Shown piece after piece: positions 14,539-21,639 of a stretch of 21,639 nt of DNA. The translations under genes and the position numbers were made by a program. The notes beneath the pieces were generated by a model. The model was not told where the DNA came from, searched no databases, and saw nothing but the letters and a program-made list of their open reading frames with translations. Every line of letters begins with the position of its first letter. The stretch's first letter is position 1. Source of the stretch: CAYPXN01 sp964470915 (lineage in GTDB: Bacteria; UBA10199; JADFYH01); assembly GCA_964470915.1 (NCBI GenBank), contig CAYYEM010000028.1, positions 1 through 21,639 on the forward strand. The letters run 5' to 3'.

Positions 14539-15863
14539 AGCAGCCCCCCACTCAACAAAGCACTCGCAATCGAAAAATAAATCAGCACGCCTGACACATC
14601 CACTAAAGTCGCCACAAAGGGGGCAGAAGCACTGGCTGGATCAAAACCCAGTTTTTTCATTACAAAGGGAAGAAAAGAACCCGTCAAAGTTCCGAAAGAA
14701 ACCACCCCTGCCAAACTTACAAAAATTACCAAGGCTAACATCGCGTAATGCTCACCATAAATCGGTCTAAATTGTTGCCAAAGAATGATTCTAAAAAAAC
14801 CAATTGAACCCAAAATAAGCCCCATATAAAACCCAATCAAAATTTCTCTTCGCACAACCCGCCACCAGTCACGTACTCGGATTTCACCTAAAGCAAGGGC
14901 CCGAATCACGAGCGTGGTCGCTTGAGATCCTGAATTTCCACCACTTGAAATAATCAGAGGAATAAAAAGCGCCAACATCACCGCTTTTGCAATGGCATCC
15001 TGAAAAAAACTCATTGCTGTGGCTGTCAACATTTCTCCTAAAAACAAAATCACGAGCCAGCCTGCTCTTTTCTTAATCATGTCTCGCATGTTGGTTTGAA
15101 GATAAGGAGTATCAAGAGCCTCCATACCTCCCAATTTTTGAATATCTTCGGTCGCTTCTTCCTGCACCACTTGGACAATGTCATCAGCGGTTACAATCCC
15201 TTTCATATGACCTGTTTCATCTATAACCGGAATTGCAATTAAACCAGTCTCCGAAAAAAGCTTGCCTAACTTTTCTTGGTCTTGTTCTTCATCCACCGTA
15301 ATCAAATCTTTCACCATCACATCACGAACGGTTTTTTCTGGAGTTGCTTTAATCAGCTCGCGCAAAGAAACAACTCCCTGCAGATTCTGATGATCATCCA
15401 ACACATAAATATAATAGATAGATTCGAGGTATTCACGGGTTTGCTTGCGAAGATAGGTAATGGCTTCATCCACAGTCATATCAGGACGAACCCTCGCAAA
15501 TCGAGGATTCATAAGCCCTCCAGCCTGATCTTGAGCATAGGCCAACAAAGCACGCACTTCTTTGAGTGTAGAAGGATCTAATAAATGAAGTAATTCATGT
15601 TGATACTCCACTGGAGATTGCTGAATAAGATCCGCAGAATCATCAGGAGGAAGACTTCGAATCCAGATACGTCGTTCTTCAGGAGGCAGTGTAATAATCA
15701 ACTCACTCTGATCTCGAGAATTCAGTGAGAAAAAGAATTCTTCTGCATCCGCCTGAGAAAGAAAACGAAAGCCTTCCAGTCTTTCTTGGGGAGAAAGAAT
15801 GTACCAAACCTCACGCAACTCCTCTATTTCAAGTTTTTCTTGTGTTTGCGCCTGCATACTCAT
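14535..15863 (-). CDS. mgtE: Magnesium transporter MgtE
   Basis: MgtE is a dimeric Mg2+ channel whose cytoplasmic part senses intracellular Mg2+. The 442-aa protein has the full architecture: an N-terminal superhelical domain rich in acidic LPPEER/LPPDDSADL repeats (about 20-120), two CBS domains (about 125-245, with AGGLMNPRF at the start and VTADDIVQVVQEEATEDI at the end), a connecting plug helix and five membrane segments from about residue 270 on. The pore motif FIPLIISSGGNSGSQA and the C-terminal FVATLVDVSGVLIYF are typical. A second in-frame ATG two codons later could also be the start. No clear ribosome binding site is seen. Confidence 0.97.
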   Translation of the reverse strand: MSMQAQTQEKLEIEELREVWYILSPQERLEGFRFLSQADAEEFFFSLNSRDQSELIITLPPEERRIWIRSLPPDDSADLIQQSPVEYQHELLHLLDPSTLKEVRALLAYAQDQAGGLMNPRFARVRPDMTVDEAITYLRKQTREYLESIYYIYVLDDHQNLQGVVSLRELIKATPEKTVRDVMVKDLITVDEEQDQEKLGKLFSETGLIAIPVIDETGHMKGIVTADDIVQVVQEEATEDIQKLGGMEALDTPYLQTNMRDMIKKRAGWLVILFLGEMLTATAMSFFQDAIAKAVMLALFIPLIISSGGNSGSQATTLVIRALALGEIRVRDWWRVVRREILIGFYMGLILGSIGFFRIILWQQFRPIYGEHYAMLALVIFVSLAGVVSFGTLTGSFLPFVMKKLGFDPASASAPFVATLVDVSGVLIYFSIASALLSGGLL

Positions 15864-15870
15864 TTATAAA

Positions 15871-15892
15871 TATCAACATTTATCGATTGATA
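15871..15892. promoter_or_regulatory. Inverted repeat in the mgtE/GST divergent spacer
   Basis: TATCAA (15871-15876) and TTGATA (15887-15892) form a 6-bp inverted repeat 10 nt apart within the 59-bp divergent region. The right half could also serve as a -35 box for the GST gene, with a 17-bp spacer to TAATCC (15910-15915). It could be an operator, but the DNA is AT-rich and chance is possible. Confidence 0.3.
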
Positions 15893-15922
15893 AAAGACAT
15901 TTCTCGTTCTAATCCATTAAAA

Positions 15923-16669
15923 ATGGAAATGATTTTGTATCAGTTCCCTCTTTCCCATTATTGCGAAAAAGTTCGCTGGGCACTTGATTATAAAAAAATC
16001 CCATTTCAAATACGCAATCTGATTCCAGGACCTCATCTTTTTATCACCAAACGACTTGGCCCAAAAACTTCTGTTCCAATTCTCACGGATGGGGAAAAAA
16101 ATATTCAAGACTCAACTCTGATTATCGATTATCTCGACACTCAATATCCCGAACACTCTCTCACTCCGTCTGATCTTTCCCTTAAAAAAGAAGCCCTAGA
16201 ATTAGAAGAATATTTTGATAAAAACATCGGCGTTCATTTGCGACGCTTTGCCTATTACCATTTGTTACAGGAAAACTCTCTGGTGACCTCATTACTTCTC
16301 CAGGAGGCTCCAAGCTATAGTCGTCCATTTTACAAATTATTTTTTCCGATTGTGAAACAGTTGATGAAAAAAACGATGAATATTTATGAAGAACCTAGCA
16401 AAAAATCACTGCATATTCTTGAAAACACCATCACAGAGCTTAACCGAATGATAGCAAACAAAAAATTTCTGGTTGGAAATCAATTTAGCCGAGCCGATCT
16501 CACTGCTGCCGCACTCCTTGGCCCTTTATGCACCCCAGCGGAATATGCCTTTGACTGGCCTAGCTTCGAACAAATGCCAGCTCCAATCCGTGAGTTTAGA
16601 AAAACTCATGAAGGAGATCCTTTTTTTAGATGGGTCATTCAAACCTATCAGGATAATCGAAAAACTTAA
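15923..16669 (+). CDS. Glutathione S-transferase family protein
   Basis: The 248-aa protein has a thioredoxin-like N-terminal domain beginning MEMILYQFPLSHYCEKVRWALDY in frame, where S and C near residues 11-14 sit at the usual catalytic position. The cis-proline loop KTSVPILTDG and the glutathione gamma-glutamyl site QDSTLIIDYLD follow. The helical C-terminal half contains FLVGNQFSRADLTAAALLGPL, a standard GST signature. The substrate is unknown; it could detoxify electrophiles or act as a thiol reductase. The frame is open upstream to 15725, but that part is antisense to mgtE, so I take the ATG at 15923 (or 15929). No ribosome binding site is evident. The stop overlaps the next minus-strand gene in TTAA. 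Confidence 0.88.
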   Translation: MEMILYQFPLSHYCEKVRWALDYKKIPFQIRNLIPGPHLFITKRLGPKTSVPILTDGEKNIQDSTLIIDYLDTQYPEHSLTPSDLSLKKEALELEEYFDKNIGVHLRRFAYYHLLQENSLVTSLLLQEAPSYSRPFYKLFFPIVKQLMKKTMNIYEEPSKKSLHILENTITELNRMIANKKFLVGNQFSRADLTAAALLGPLCTPAEYAFDWPSFEQMPAPIREFRKTHEGDPFFRWVIQTYQDNRKT

Positions 16670-16923
16670 TAGGGAGGTCGATCTTCCCTGAGAATTTTCT
16701 GATCTTGTTTAAGTTTTTGCTGATCTTGATTTAACTGTTTTTGGTCTGATTGAAGCTGTGGTGAGTTGGGGGCTAGTGATTTCTGGTCTACCTGAATTTG
16801 ATTTGTATCCTGCTGAATATTTTTTTGATCGCTGCTGATCGCTTCTTTGTCTGATCCAATGTAACCCGCATAGGTGCTTTGAGACAAGGTCAACAGGATC
16901 AGGCAAAAAACTATTCGCTTCAT
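16666..16923 (-). CDS. Secreted heptad-repeat protein, unknown function
   Basis: I do not recognise the family. The 85-aa product has a signal peptide (MKRIVFCLILLTLSQSTYAG, likely cut after TYA). Nearly all the mature part is about eight tandem seven-residue units of the form x-x-D-x-x-x-(I/L), for example SSDQKNI, QVDQKSL, QSDQKQL and KQDQKIL. One unit (APNSPQL) has prolines and breaks the series. The composition is rich in Gln, Asp and Lys, so the chain may form an amphipathic helix or coiled coil in the periplasm. The ATG at 16923 has GAGGGAG 6 bases upstream; a longer frame to 16983 is open but less likely. Confidence 0.75.
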   Translation of the reverse strand: MKRIVFCLILLTLSQSTYAGYIGSDKEAISSDQKNIQQDTNQIQVDQKSLAPNSPQLQSDQKQLNQDQQKLKQDQKILREDRPPY

Positions 16924-17018
16924 AAAATCTCCCTCGTCTTTAAAATGAAGCTTCATCTTATCCAAATTTTTGATAGACTTCAAAAGGTTTATCTATCTAT
17001 GAAGGTTTTGAGATATTT

Positions 17019-17092
17019 CGGGGTGTAGCTCAGCCCGGTAGAGTACTTGCTTCGGGAGCAAGGAGTCGCTGGTTCAAATCCAGTCACCCCGA
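17019..17092 (+). tRNA. tRNA-Pro (CGG)
   Basis: A 74-nt cloverleaf can be drawn: acceptor CGGGGTG/CACCCCG, D arm GCTC...GAGT, anticodon stem CTTGC/GCAAG around the loop TTCGGGA with anticodon CGG (17053-17055), T arm GCTGG-TTCAAAT-CCAGT, and discriminator A. The first base C is usual for bacterial tRNA-Pro. No CCA is encoded. The second gap begins four bases downstream. Confidence 0.95.
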
Positions 17093-17096
17093 CATA

Positions 17097-17196
17097 NNNN
17101 NNNNNNNNNNNNNNNNNNNNNNNNNNNNNNNNNNNNNNNNNNNNNNNNNNNNNNNNNNNNNNNNNNNNNNNNNNNNNNNNNNNNNNNNNNNNNNNN
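17097..17196. other. Assembly gap (100 Ns)
   Basis: Exactly 100 Ns, again a placeholder length. It separates tRNA-Pro from the truncated membrane protein, and the true distance is unknown. Confidence 0.95.
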
Positions 17197-17382
17197 TTTT
17201 TTCTTTCTTGTATAGGAATTTTTTTAAGCATTCTCCATCATTATTCACAAAAAAAAGAGGGGCATAATCCTAGTAAAAAGCATCTAATCCTTGCTTGGAT
17301 ATTATGGATAATCAGCCTACTTAGTAATGGAGCATTATTTATATTATTGATATTTGTTTATCTGAGTACGGGAGTACGATAA
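17197..17382 (+). CDS. C-terminal end of a small membrane protein
   Basis: A 61-codon frame opens at the gap edge and ends with TAA. It encodes two hydrophobic segments (SCIGIFLSILHH and LILAWILWIISLLSNGAL onward to FVYLSTG) joined by a short polar loop (SQKKEGHNPSKK). The N-terminus is in the gap. The pattern of two helices around a short basic loop recalls small DUF4190-like membrane proteins, but this is a resemblance only. Confidence 0.5.
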   Translation, partial: FFLSCIGIFLSILHHYSQKKEGHNPSKKHLILAWILWIISLLSNGALFILLIFVYLSTGVR

Positions 17383-17414
17383 AAAGGGAATTGTTTTATA
17401 AACAGTTTCAAGAC

Positions 17415-18011
17415 CTATTTCTTTAAATAATCTCCCGTATAATAGAACATGCTAAGGAAAACAAATTGATCCCTCTGAATTTGAGGACACTGCCCCTGAA
17501 GATATTTTTTAGAAATATCAAGCAAGAGCTTTTCCGTGATGACATTTGTGAGAGAATTTTGGAGATAAAAACTGCTTTCCCCTAAAATTTCTGAGAGACC
17601 CTTGCAAAATTCCTGATCGGGTTTTTGACGATTTTCTTCTAAAAATCTATAGAGTGCTTTAGCTTCGTAAAAACGTTCTGGAAGGCTGCATTGCTCTTTG
17701 TTGCAGCGACGTGGAAAATTCTCCACAATTTTAGCCAACCTTTGATCATTTAACCTTGTAAATTTATCCCTTAAATTGAAGGCCCCCTGAAGCAGAGAAA
17801 CATTTTTTTGCAAATCACCTTGTTTGAGAAGCTCGAGTGAAATACCTTCTTTATCTAAAATTTCTGCGACTTTCTTATTATTTGCGGCACTCCCCAGAGA
17901 AATAGATACGTTTGTTCCTCTGAGATTCGAATAGCTAATCGAATCACCTAACCCAACCTGATTATCCTCATTGTCATGATAAGTAAGATTTCCGAGTTTA
18001 TAGTCCTTCAT
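17415..18011 (-). CDS. Hypothetical protein, 198 aa
   Basis: I do not recognise the family. The start is well supported by AAGGGGG about 6 bases upstream of the ATG. There is no signal peptide or membrane segment, so the product is probably cytoplasmic. The first 50 residues are polar and Gly/Ser/Asn-rich (YHDNEDNQVGLGDSISYSN). The rest looks mainly helical, with four cysteines (two in RRCNKEQC) and an aromatic C-terminus (FVFLSMFYYTGDY). It precedes no gene on its strand in the contig and follows the acyltransferase gene after 123 bp. Confidence 0.65.
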   Translation of the reverse strand: MKDYKLGNLTYHDNEDNQVGLGDSISYSNLRGTNVSISLGSAANNKKVAEILDKEGISLELLKQGDLQKNVSLLQGAFNLRDKFTRLNDQRLAKIVENFPRRCNKEQCSLPERFYEAKALYRFLEENRQKPDQEFCKGLSEILGESSFYLQNSLTNVITEKLLLDISKKYLQGQCPQIQRDQFVFLSMFYYTGDYLKK

Positions 18012-18134
18012 CTTGGCCCCCTTCTTTACAGAGATGAAAAACTCGCCCCAGAAACTATTATCGACTTTTTAAAAGAAAGGTTGCTCCATGCAAACTGATC
18101 GAAATGGATGAAAAAATCAGTCTCAGGAAGGACT

Positions 18135-19001
18135 TTATTCCTTCTCACTTCTCCAAAAACTACCTTTCATTTCACGCACTTTTTGGGCACGCGCACGCAA
18201 ACTAAGCATTTGTGCTCGAAAGTAATTGGCTTTCTGAGATACTTTTCTTTCAGTTCGCAAATCTGCCTGAGTGATTTTAACAGGAGTTCCCCAATTAATC
18301 ACCACCTTGCTAGGCATTAAAAAAGGTAATTTAGGGAAGACAAGAAAAGGATATTTAGCAAAAGGTTTTACAAAATTTTCCAGAATCGTTTCGTTCTTCA
18401 ACACCCAAAGCTTTAAAGTATGTTCAATTCCAGCATGACCAATTGGAACAATTGTTACCGATTTTCTTTTACTTTCTTTTAAATATTTTTTTGCAATTCT
18501 TAAGAAACCTTTATGAAACTTTGGCACTCGCTTGGGATTGATAATAGCACTAATAAAATCCATTCCTTCTGGAAATAAGAGAACGTGCTTAGTTTGGAGA
18601 GCCTTCACTCCTGATTCCACTGAAATGGGTACACATTGACCACTTCGAAACAATTCTCGTACAAAAGGGAGCTTGAAAGCCTCTCCGTAAACAAGTGCCG
18701 CTATTTTACCTACCGATTTTTTAAGAAAATAATAAGCAATCAGCGGGGCTTCCAAAGCAATACTATGGTTACTAATCAAAACAATATGTTCTTTCTTCGC
18801 AATTTCTAAAACTTCTTCAGTATGTCCAATATGTTCTACTCTTAAATAATAGTCATGAAGCCATTTTAGCCATTTTGCGTGGAACTCATATACCGAATCC
18901 GACATAGGAGCATCGTTATATTCAAAGGAGGTCACTTCTTTGATTTTCGACCAAATCATGTTTAAGGTAGGCAAATTTTTATTTAATTCTACTTCTCTCA
19001 T
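18135..19001 (-). CDS. Lysophospholipid acyltransferase family protein (PlsC-like)
   Basis: This 288-aa protein belongs to the PlsC/LPLAT glycerolipid acyltransferase superfamily, which transfers acyl chains to lysophospholipids or related alcohols at the membrane. Block I reads SNHSIALEAP, block III LFPEG, and VTIVPIGHAGIE fits block IV. The catalytic HX4D motif is HX4E here (H then E five residues later), which is unusual. There is no strong transmembrane anchor. I chose the ATG at 19001; a TTG at 19013 adds four residues. It is divergent from the radical SAM gene 171 bp away. The substrate is not readable. Confidence 0.82.
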   Translation of the reverse strand: MREVELNKNLPTLNMIWSKIKEVTSFEYNDAPMSDSVYEFHAKWLKWLHDYYLRVEHIGHTEEVLEIAKKEHIVLISNHSIALEAPLIAYYFLKKSVGKIAALVYGEAFKLPFVRELFRSGQCVPISVESGVKALQTKHVLLFPEGMDFISAIINPKRVPKFHKGFLRIAKKYLKESKRKSVTIVPIGHAGIEHTLKLWVLKNETILENFVKPFAKYPFLVFPKLPFLMPSKVVINWGTPVKITQADLRTERKVSQKANYFRAQMLSLRARAQKVREMKGSFWRSEKE

Positions 19002-19070
19002 AACAAAACTCAAAAAAAGCTACTTTATAGAAGCTTTCAATAAAAGCAATAGACTTTCCAAAGCTTTTTA

Positions 19071-19150
19071 CTTGTATCTTGACTTGCGAATACAAGAAGT
19101 CTACTTTCCTCAAAATTCATCCTAGTTCTGGATATATAAAATGAATTTTG
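19071..19150. promoter_or_regulatory. Two inverted repeats and a promoter in the divergent spacer
   Basis: CTTGTAT (19071-19077) and ATACAAG (19090-19096) form a 7-bp inverted repeat that spans a possible -35 TTGACT (19079-19084), with TACTTT 17 bp later (19102-19107). A second perfect 10-bp inverted repeat, CAAAATTCAT (19111-19120) and ATGAATTTTG (19141-19150), lies downstream and would form a hairpin in the 5' untranslated region or act as an operator. Confidence 0.5.
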
Positions 19151-19172
19151 CTGAGATAAAGGTATAAAAACT

Positions 19173-20261
19173 ATGGATCAAGCTTTAGAAACAGCCCCTG
19201 TTAGAAAATTTGAAATTAAAACCCCTAAAATTCGGGGGCAAAAAAGAAAATTTTGGAAAGACTATGTTCTTCCCAAAGTCGCTTTTTTTGTTCGAGGTTT
19301 TCCTAATAAGGCAGTTGTTTCTATCGATGTGACTAATAAATGCAATATCCGCTGCAAACACTGCTACTTTTTTGCTTACGAACAAGACAAAGAGTTGAAG
19401 CCTGATCAATGGCTTGCAAAATTAGAAGAACTTAAAAAAGGCGGATTTCCTTTTCGTTCAGCCACCTGGGTAGGAGGAGAACCACTTCTACGAAAAGATC
19501 TCATCGAAATTGGCAGAAAATATTTCATGTTTAATATTGTAGTCACAAATGGAACTCATGGTTTTCCAAACTGGCCTGATGTAATGTTTCATGTTTCTGT
19601 AGACGGCACAGAAGCCTATCACGACGATATTCGAGGCAAAGATGTTTATAAAAAGCTTAAAAAAAGTATCGATGAAGCACCAGAAGGATTAAATATTTCT
19701 TTAGCGACTTGTCTCAACTCCCGAAATCTTTTTTGTTTCGAAGATTTACTTGCAGAATGGTATCCCAACCCTAAAGTCAAACACATCCTCTTTGACTTCT
19801 ACACCCCTGTTAAAGGTGTAAAACATGATTTATTCATTCCTTTTGAAGAACAAGATAAAATCATCGACCGTATCATCGAACTCAAGCGTACAACATACGG
19901 TGATTTCATTGGCGTGAGCGAACGGGTTTTAAACCTCATGCGTAAAAAAGAACGTCATAAAGCGATCGCAGAAAATTGTATCTTCCTAAAAAAAGGACAT
20001 GCCTTTGATCCAATGGGTAACAAGAAAAAACAATGCATGATGGGGGCTGATGCTGATTGTGAAAAATGCGGATGTATTGTTCCCTTTTATTTAAAACAAA
20101 GAACGGAACGAAAATATATTCTCCAGGAAGTTTGGGGAGATCTCAAAGATTTCACTTTGCGTCGCAATAAATATACTCACATTCCCCCTATCACTGTGAA
20201 TGAACAAGCTGAAGCCATTCAAGAAGCTTTTGACTCGGACCTCAAGCAAGCTCAATCTTAA
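19173..20261 (+). CDS. Radical SAM protein with C-terminal cysteine cluster
   Basis: Radical SAM enzymes use a 4Fe-4S cluster and S-adenosylmethionine to start radical chemistry. The 362-aa protein has the cluster motif C57-X3-C61-X2-C64 (VTNKCNIRCKHCYFF), the GGEP motif (101-104), VVTNGT (123-128) and FHVSVDGTEAYHD, consistent with a TIM-type barrel. A second cysteine group (C269, C288, C296, C299, C301) near the end resembles auxiliary iron-sulfur sites of SPASM or HpnH-like members. The layout is most like HpnH-type enzymes, but I cannot assign a substrate. No small precursor peptide gene is visible beside it. AAAGG precedes the ATG by about 11 bases. Its neighbour in divergence is an acyltransferase and downstream is a lipoprotein gene. 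Confidence 0.85.
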   Translation: MDQALETAPVRKFEIKTPKIRGQKRKFWKDYVLPKVAFFVRGFPNKAVVSIDVTNKCNIRCKHCYFFAYEQDKELKPDQWLAKLEELKKGGFPFRSATWVGGEPLLRKDLIEIGRKYFMFNIVVTNGTHGFPNWPDVMFHVSVDGTEAYHDDIRGKDVYKKLKKSIDEAPEGLNISLATCLNSRNLFCFEDLLAEWYPNPKVKHILFDFYTPVKGVKHDLFIPFEEQDKIIDRIIELKRTTYGDFIGVSERVLNLMRKKERHKAIAENCIFLKKGHAFDPMGNKKKQCMMGADADCEKCGCIVPFYLKQRTERKYILQEVWGDLKDFTLRRNKYTHIPPITVNEQAEAIQEAFDSDLKQAQS

Positions 20262-20321
20262 GTGGTCTGAATACTAAATTCTACAAGACAACTTTCCTGC
20301 ACGATTGCCGATAGGAATATT

Positions 20322-21074
20322 ATGTTTATGGGGCAAGGCATATTCTCTATCGTTCTTTGTTTAATTCTATTTACGCACGTTTTATCCTGTGGTTCTTCCA
20401 CAACACCCGTCTCTCCGAGCGAAAACGCTTCTACTCCTGCTAGCAATCCGAATAACACCACACAAAATTTTGAGATCTCTTTAAACTCTGAAGCTTGGCT
20501 TGAAGTATATAAGGGTGAAGGGCAAATCGTTTTTGAAGAAAGTGATATTTTACTCGAACCCAAAGCCTCTACTCAAGCTAATGAAACACATGCGGCTCTT
20601 GTTCTTGCGAAACTCACAGAAAAATGTCCCATTCAAAATTTTATTTTAAACATTAATGCCAGCACTGTGAGTCAACTGCGAAGCCCTACACCGAATGCTT
20701 GGGAAGTGTTCTGGATTTTCTTTAATTATCGAACCACTAGCCATGGAAAAGAAACAAACTATTTTATTTTAAAACCTAATGGAATTGAACTTGGAAAAGC
20801 CTTTGCAGAATTAGGCCAAACCTTTCTTTACACCGACTCAAACCCAATTCTTCATATTGGAGAAACCTATCATTACAAAATTGAAAAAAGAGAAAATGAA
20901 GTTTGGGTTTATATAAATGATGTATTGGCATTAGACCCTCAAGGCCAAGAAAATGATGCAATTTACTTGCATCCAGGTTCCATTGGCCTTTACACAGAAG
21001 ACGCAAAGGTAAAGATTTATTCGGTAAACCTGGAAGTTTTAGATTCTCCTCTTCCTTCTTGTTATGTCCCATAA
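20322..21074 (+). CDS. Lipoprotein with lectin-like beta domain
   Basis: The 250-aa protein starts with a lipoprotein signal peptide; the lipobox VLSC puts the modified cysteine at C23. It is followed by a low-complexity Ser/Thr/Asn/Pro linker (about 24-48) and a domain of roughly 190 residues. That domain has the character of a concanavalin/laminin-G-like beta sandwich: NAWEVFWIFFNYR, NYFILKPNGIELGK, YHYKIEKRENEVWVYINDVLAL, and HPGSIGLYTEDAKVKIYSVNLEV. These are typical of carbohydrate-binding or DUF1080-like domains. It would be a client of the Lgt and LspA encoded in the same window. AGGA lies 6 bases before the ATG. It follows the radical SAM gene after 60 bp and may be co-transcribed. 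Confidence 0.8.
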   Translation: MFMGQGIFSIVLCLILFTHVLSCGSSTTPVSPSENASTPASNPNNTTQNFEISLNSEAWLEVYKGEGQIVFEESDILLEPKASTQANETHAALVLAKLTEKCPIQNFILNINASTVSQLRSPTPNAWEVFWIFFNYRTTSHGKETNYFILKPNGIELGKAFAELGQTFLYTDSNPILHIGETYHYKIEKRENEVWVYINDVLALDPQGQENDAIYLHPGSIGLYTEDAKVKIYSVNLEVLDSPLPSCYVP

Positions 21075-21124
21075 AACATCTGCCTTGCAAATCTAGACTA
21101 GATAAGGCTAAGCTAATAGATCAA

Positions 21125-21181
21125 AATCTGTTGAAGCTTTCAGAAATTGCTCACAGATTGAAACTTCTGATACATTCAGAA
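21125..21181. repeat. Two inverted repeats between the lipoprotein gene and tmRNA
   Basis: AATCTGT (21125-21131) pairs with ACAGATT (21153-21159), and TTCTGA (21165-21170) pairs with TCAGAA (21176-21181) around the loop TACAT. The second hairpin is followed by ATTTATTT and could be a weak terminator of the lipoprotein gene. The rest of the 216-bp spacer holds a possible -10 for tmRNA (TATAAA near 21268) without a good -35. Confidence 0.4.
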
Positions 21182-21290
21182 ATTTATTTAGACAAGGCGT
21201 CCAATAGCGAGCAAACAGATCGTACTATGAAAGTATGTGAGGATCGCGAACTCGAGGAGAGCGCTATATAAATAAATTTATGGATGAATC

Positions 21291-21636
21291 GGGGGCGAAC
21301 TAGGCTCGACGGAGTGTGGATATGCCGTGTGGCAGGCCGAGCATGCTTGTAGCTCGTCAAACTCAAGCACAATATAGATGCCGATGAGGCACCTTTAGCT
21401 CTCGCTGCTTAGTCAGTGAGCGTCGAACTTTTCTTCTCCCGCGAGATTAGCGAGACGTAAAACAGTGGGATAGTTCTCAGGATGTCTGATAACTGGGAGC
21501 GAAACTTATCAGGCTGGTTCTTTTAAGATCGCGCCGATTCGAGCGAGAAAGAACGAGAATTAAATAATCGGATAAGCCTGTAGAAGCCGTCTTTGAATCA
21601 CTTCGGACGGGGGTGCAATTCCCCCCGCCTCCACCA
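21291..21636 (+). ncRNA. ssrA: tmRNA (tag peptide ADEAPLALAA)
   Basis: This is a complete one-piece tmRNA, 346 nt. The 5' end GGGGGCG pairs with CGCCTCC before ACCA, giving a 7-bp acceptor stem with the G3-U pair that alanyl-tRNA synthetase recognises. GGCTCGACGG near the start is the conserved tmRNA 5' block. The T arm is GGGGG-TGCAATT-CCCCC. The message part reads from the resume codon GCC (21380) to TAG (21410-21412): A-D-E-A-P-L-A-L-A-A-stop. TAGAT before the GCC corresponds to the TAGTC element that positions the resume codon in E. coli. CCA is encoded, unlike in the two tRNAs of this window. The RNA rescues stalled ribosomes together with SmpB, which is not in the window. Confidence 0.95.
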
Positions 21637-21639
21637 TTT

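Noticed and set aside
16945..16956. 12-bp palindrome ATGAAGCTTCAT upstream of the heptad protein
   Set aside because: It is short and contains a common restriction-type hexamer. There is no second site or spacing that suggests an operator.
18111..18144. Hairpin GAAGGA/TCCTTC after the acyltransferase gene with a T-run on the minus strand
   Set aside because: The T-run starts 10 nt after the stem and the loop holds the stop codon, so it is not a convincing intrinsic terminator.
20258..20563. Minus-strand frame overlapping the lipoprotein gene
   Set aside because: It is antisense to a gene with a clear lipobox and ribosome site, and has no motif of its own.
1..21639. CRISPR array, complete insertion sequence, prophage or toxin-antitoxin locus
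   Set aside because: I found no regularly spaced repeats, transposase, integrase, phage structural genes or toxin-antitoxin pair in any frame.

Overview
The window reads as ordinary chromosomal DNA from an AT-rich Gram-negative bacterium. Housekeeping genes dominate. The lspA/lgt pair, a lipoprotein, several signal peptides and DUF3047 suggest a proteobacterial cell plan, and the divergent Lgt and the DUF3047 protein make me lean towards a deltaproteobacteria-like lineage. That placement is inference. Two runs of exactly 100 Ns (7104-7203, 17097-17196) show that three contigs were scaffolded, so gene order across those points is not proven.

Layout. Contig 1 (1-7103) begins with the 3' end of a tRNA and its terminator, a short gene-free stretch with a perfect 22-bp palindrome, tag (3-methyladenine glycosylase, -), a small Met/His-rich membrane protein (+), and a minus-strand block ileS-lspA-lgt-CPBP protease followed by a polyprenol/diacylglycerol kinase-like protein. 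Contig 2 (7204-17096) has truncated galU, a DUF3047 protein, nth (-), priA (+), a TIGR01777 epimerase-like gene (-), then def-fmt-rpe (+), mgtE (-), a GST-family protein (+), a secreted heptad-repeat protein (-) and tRNA-Pro(CGG). Contig 3 (17197-21639) has the tail of a small membrane protein, an unrecognised 198-aa protein (-), a lysophospholipid acyltransferase (-), divergent from a radical SAM protein (+), a lipoprotein (+), and a complete tmRNA gene ending three bases before the window end.

How the genes fit together. lspA and lgt build and trim lipoproteins, and the window encodes a likely client at 20322-21074. priA, def, fmt and rpe are genes often grouped in bacterial chromosomes; here a gene of opposite orientation separates priA from def-fmt. 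tag and nth are base-excision repair glycosylases. tmRNA rescues stalled ribosomes and carries the readable tag ADEAPLALAA.

The least ordinary signals are several palindromic or inverted-repeat elements (in fmt, in priA, before rpe, and beside tag), a leader with a candidate upstream peptide before def, a secreted protein made of tandem heptads, and an inverted-repeat-rich divergent region between the acyltransferase and the radical SAM gene. I see no CRISPR array, complete insertion sequence, phage or defence system.
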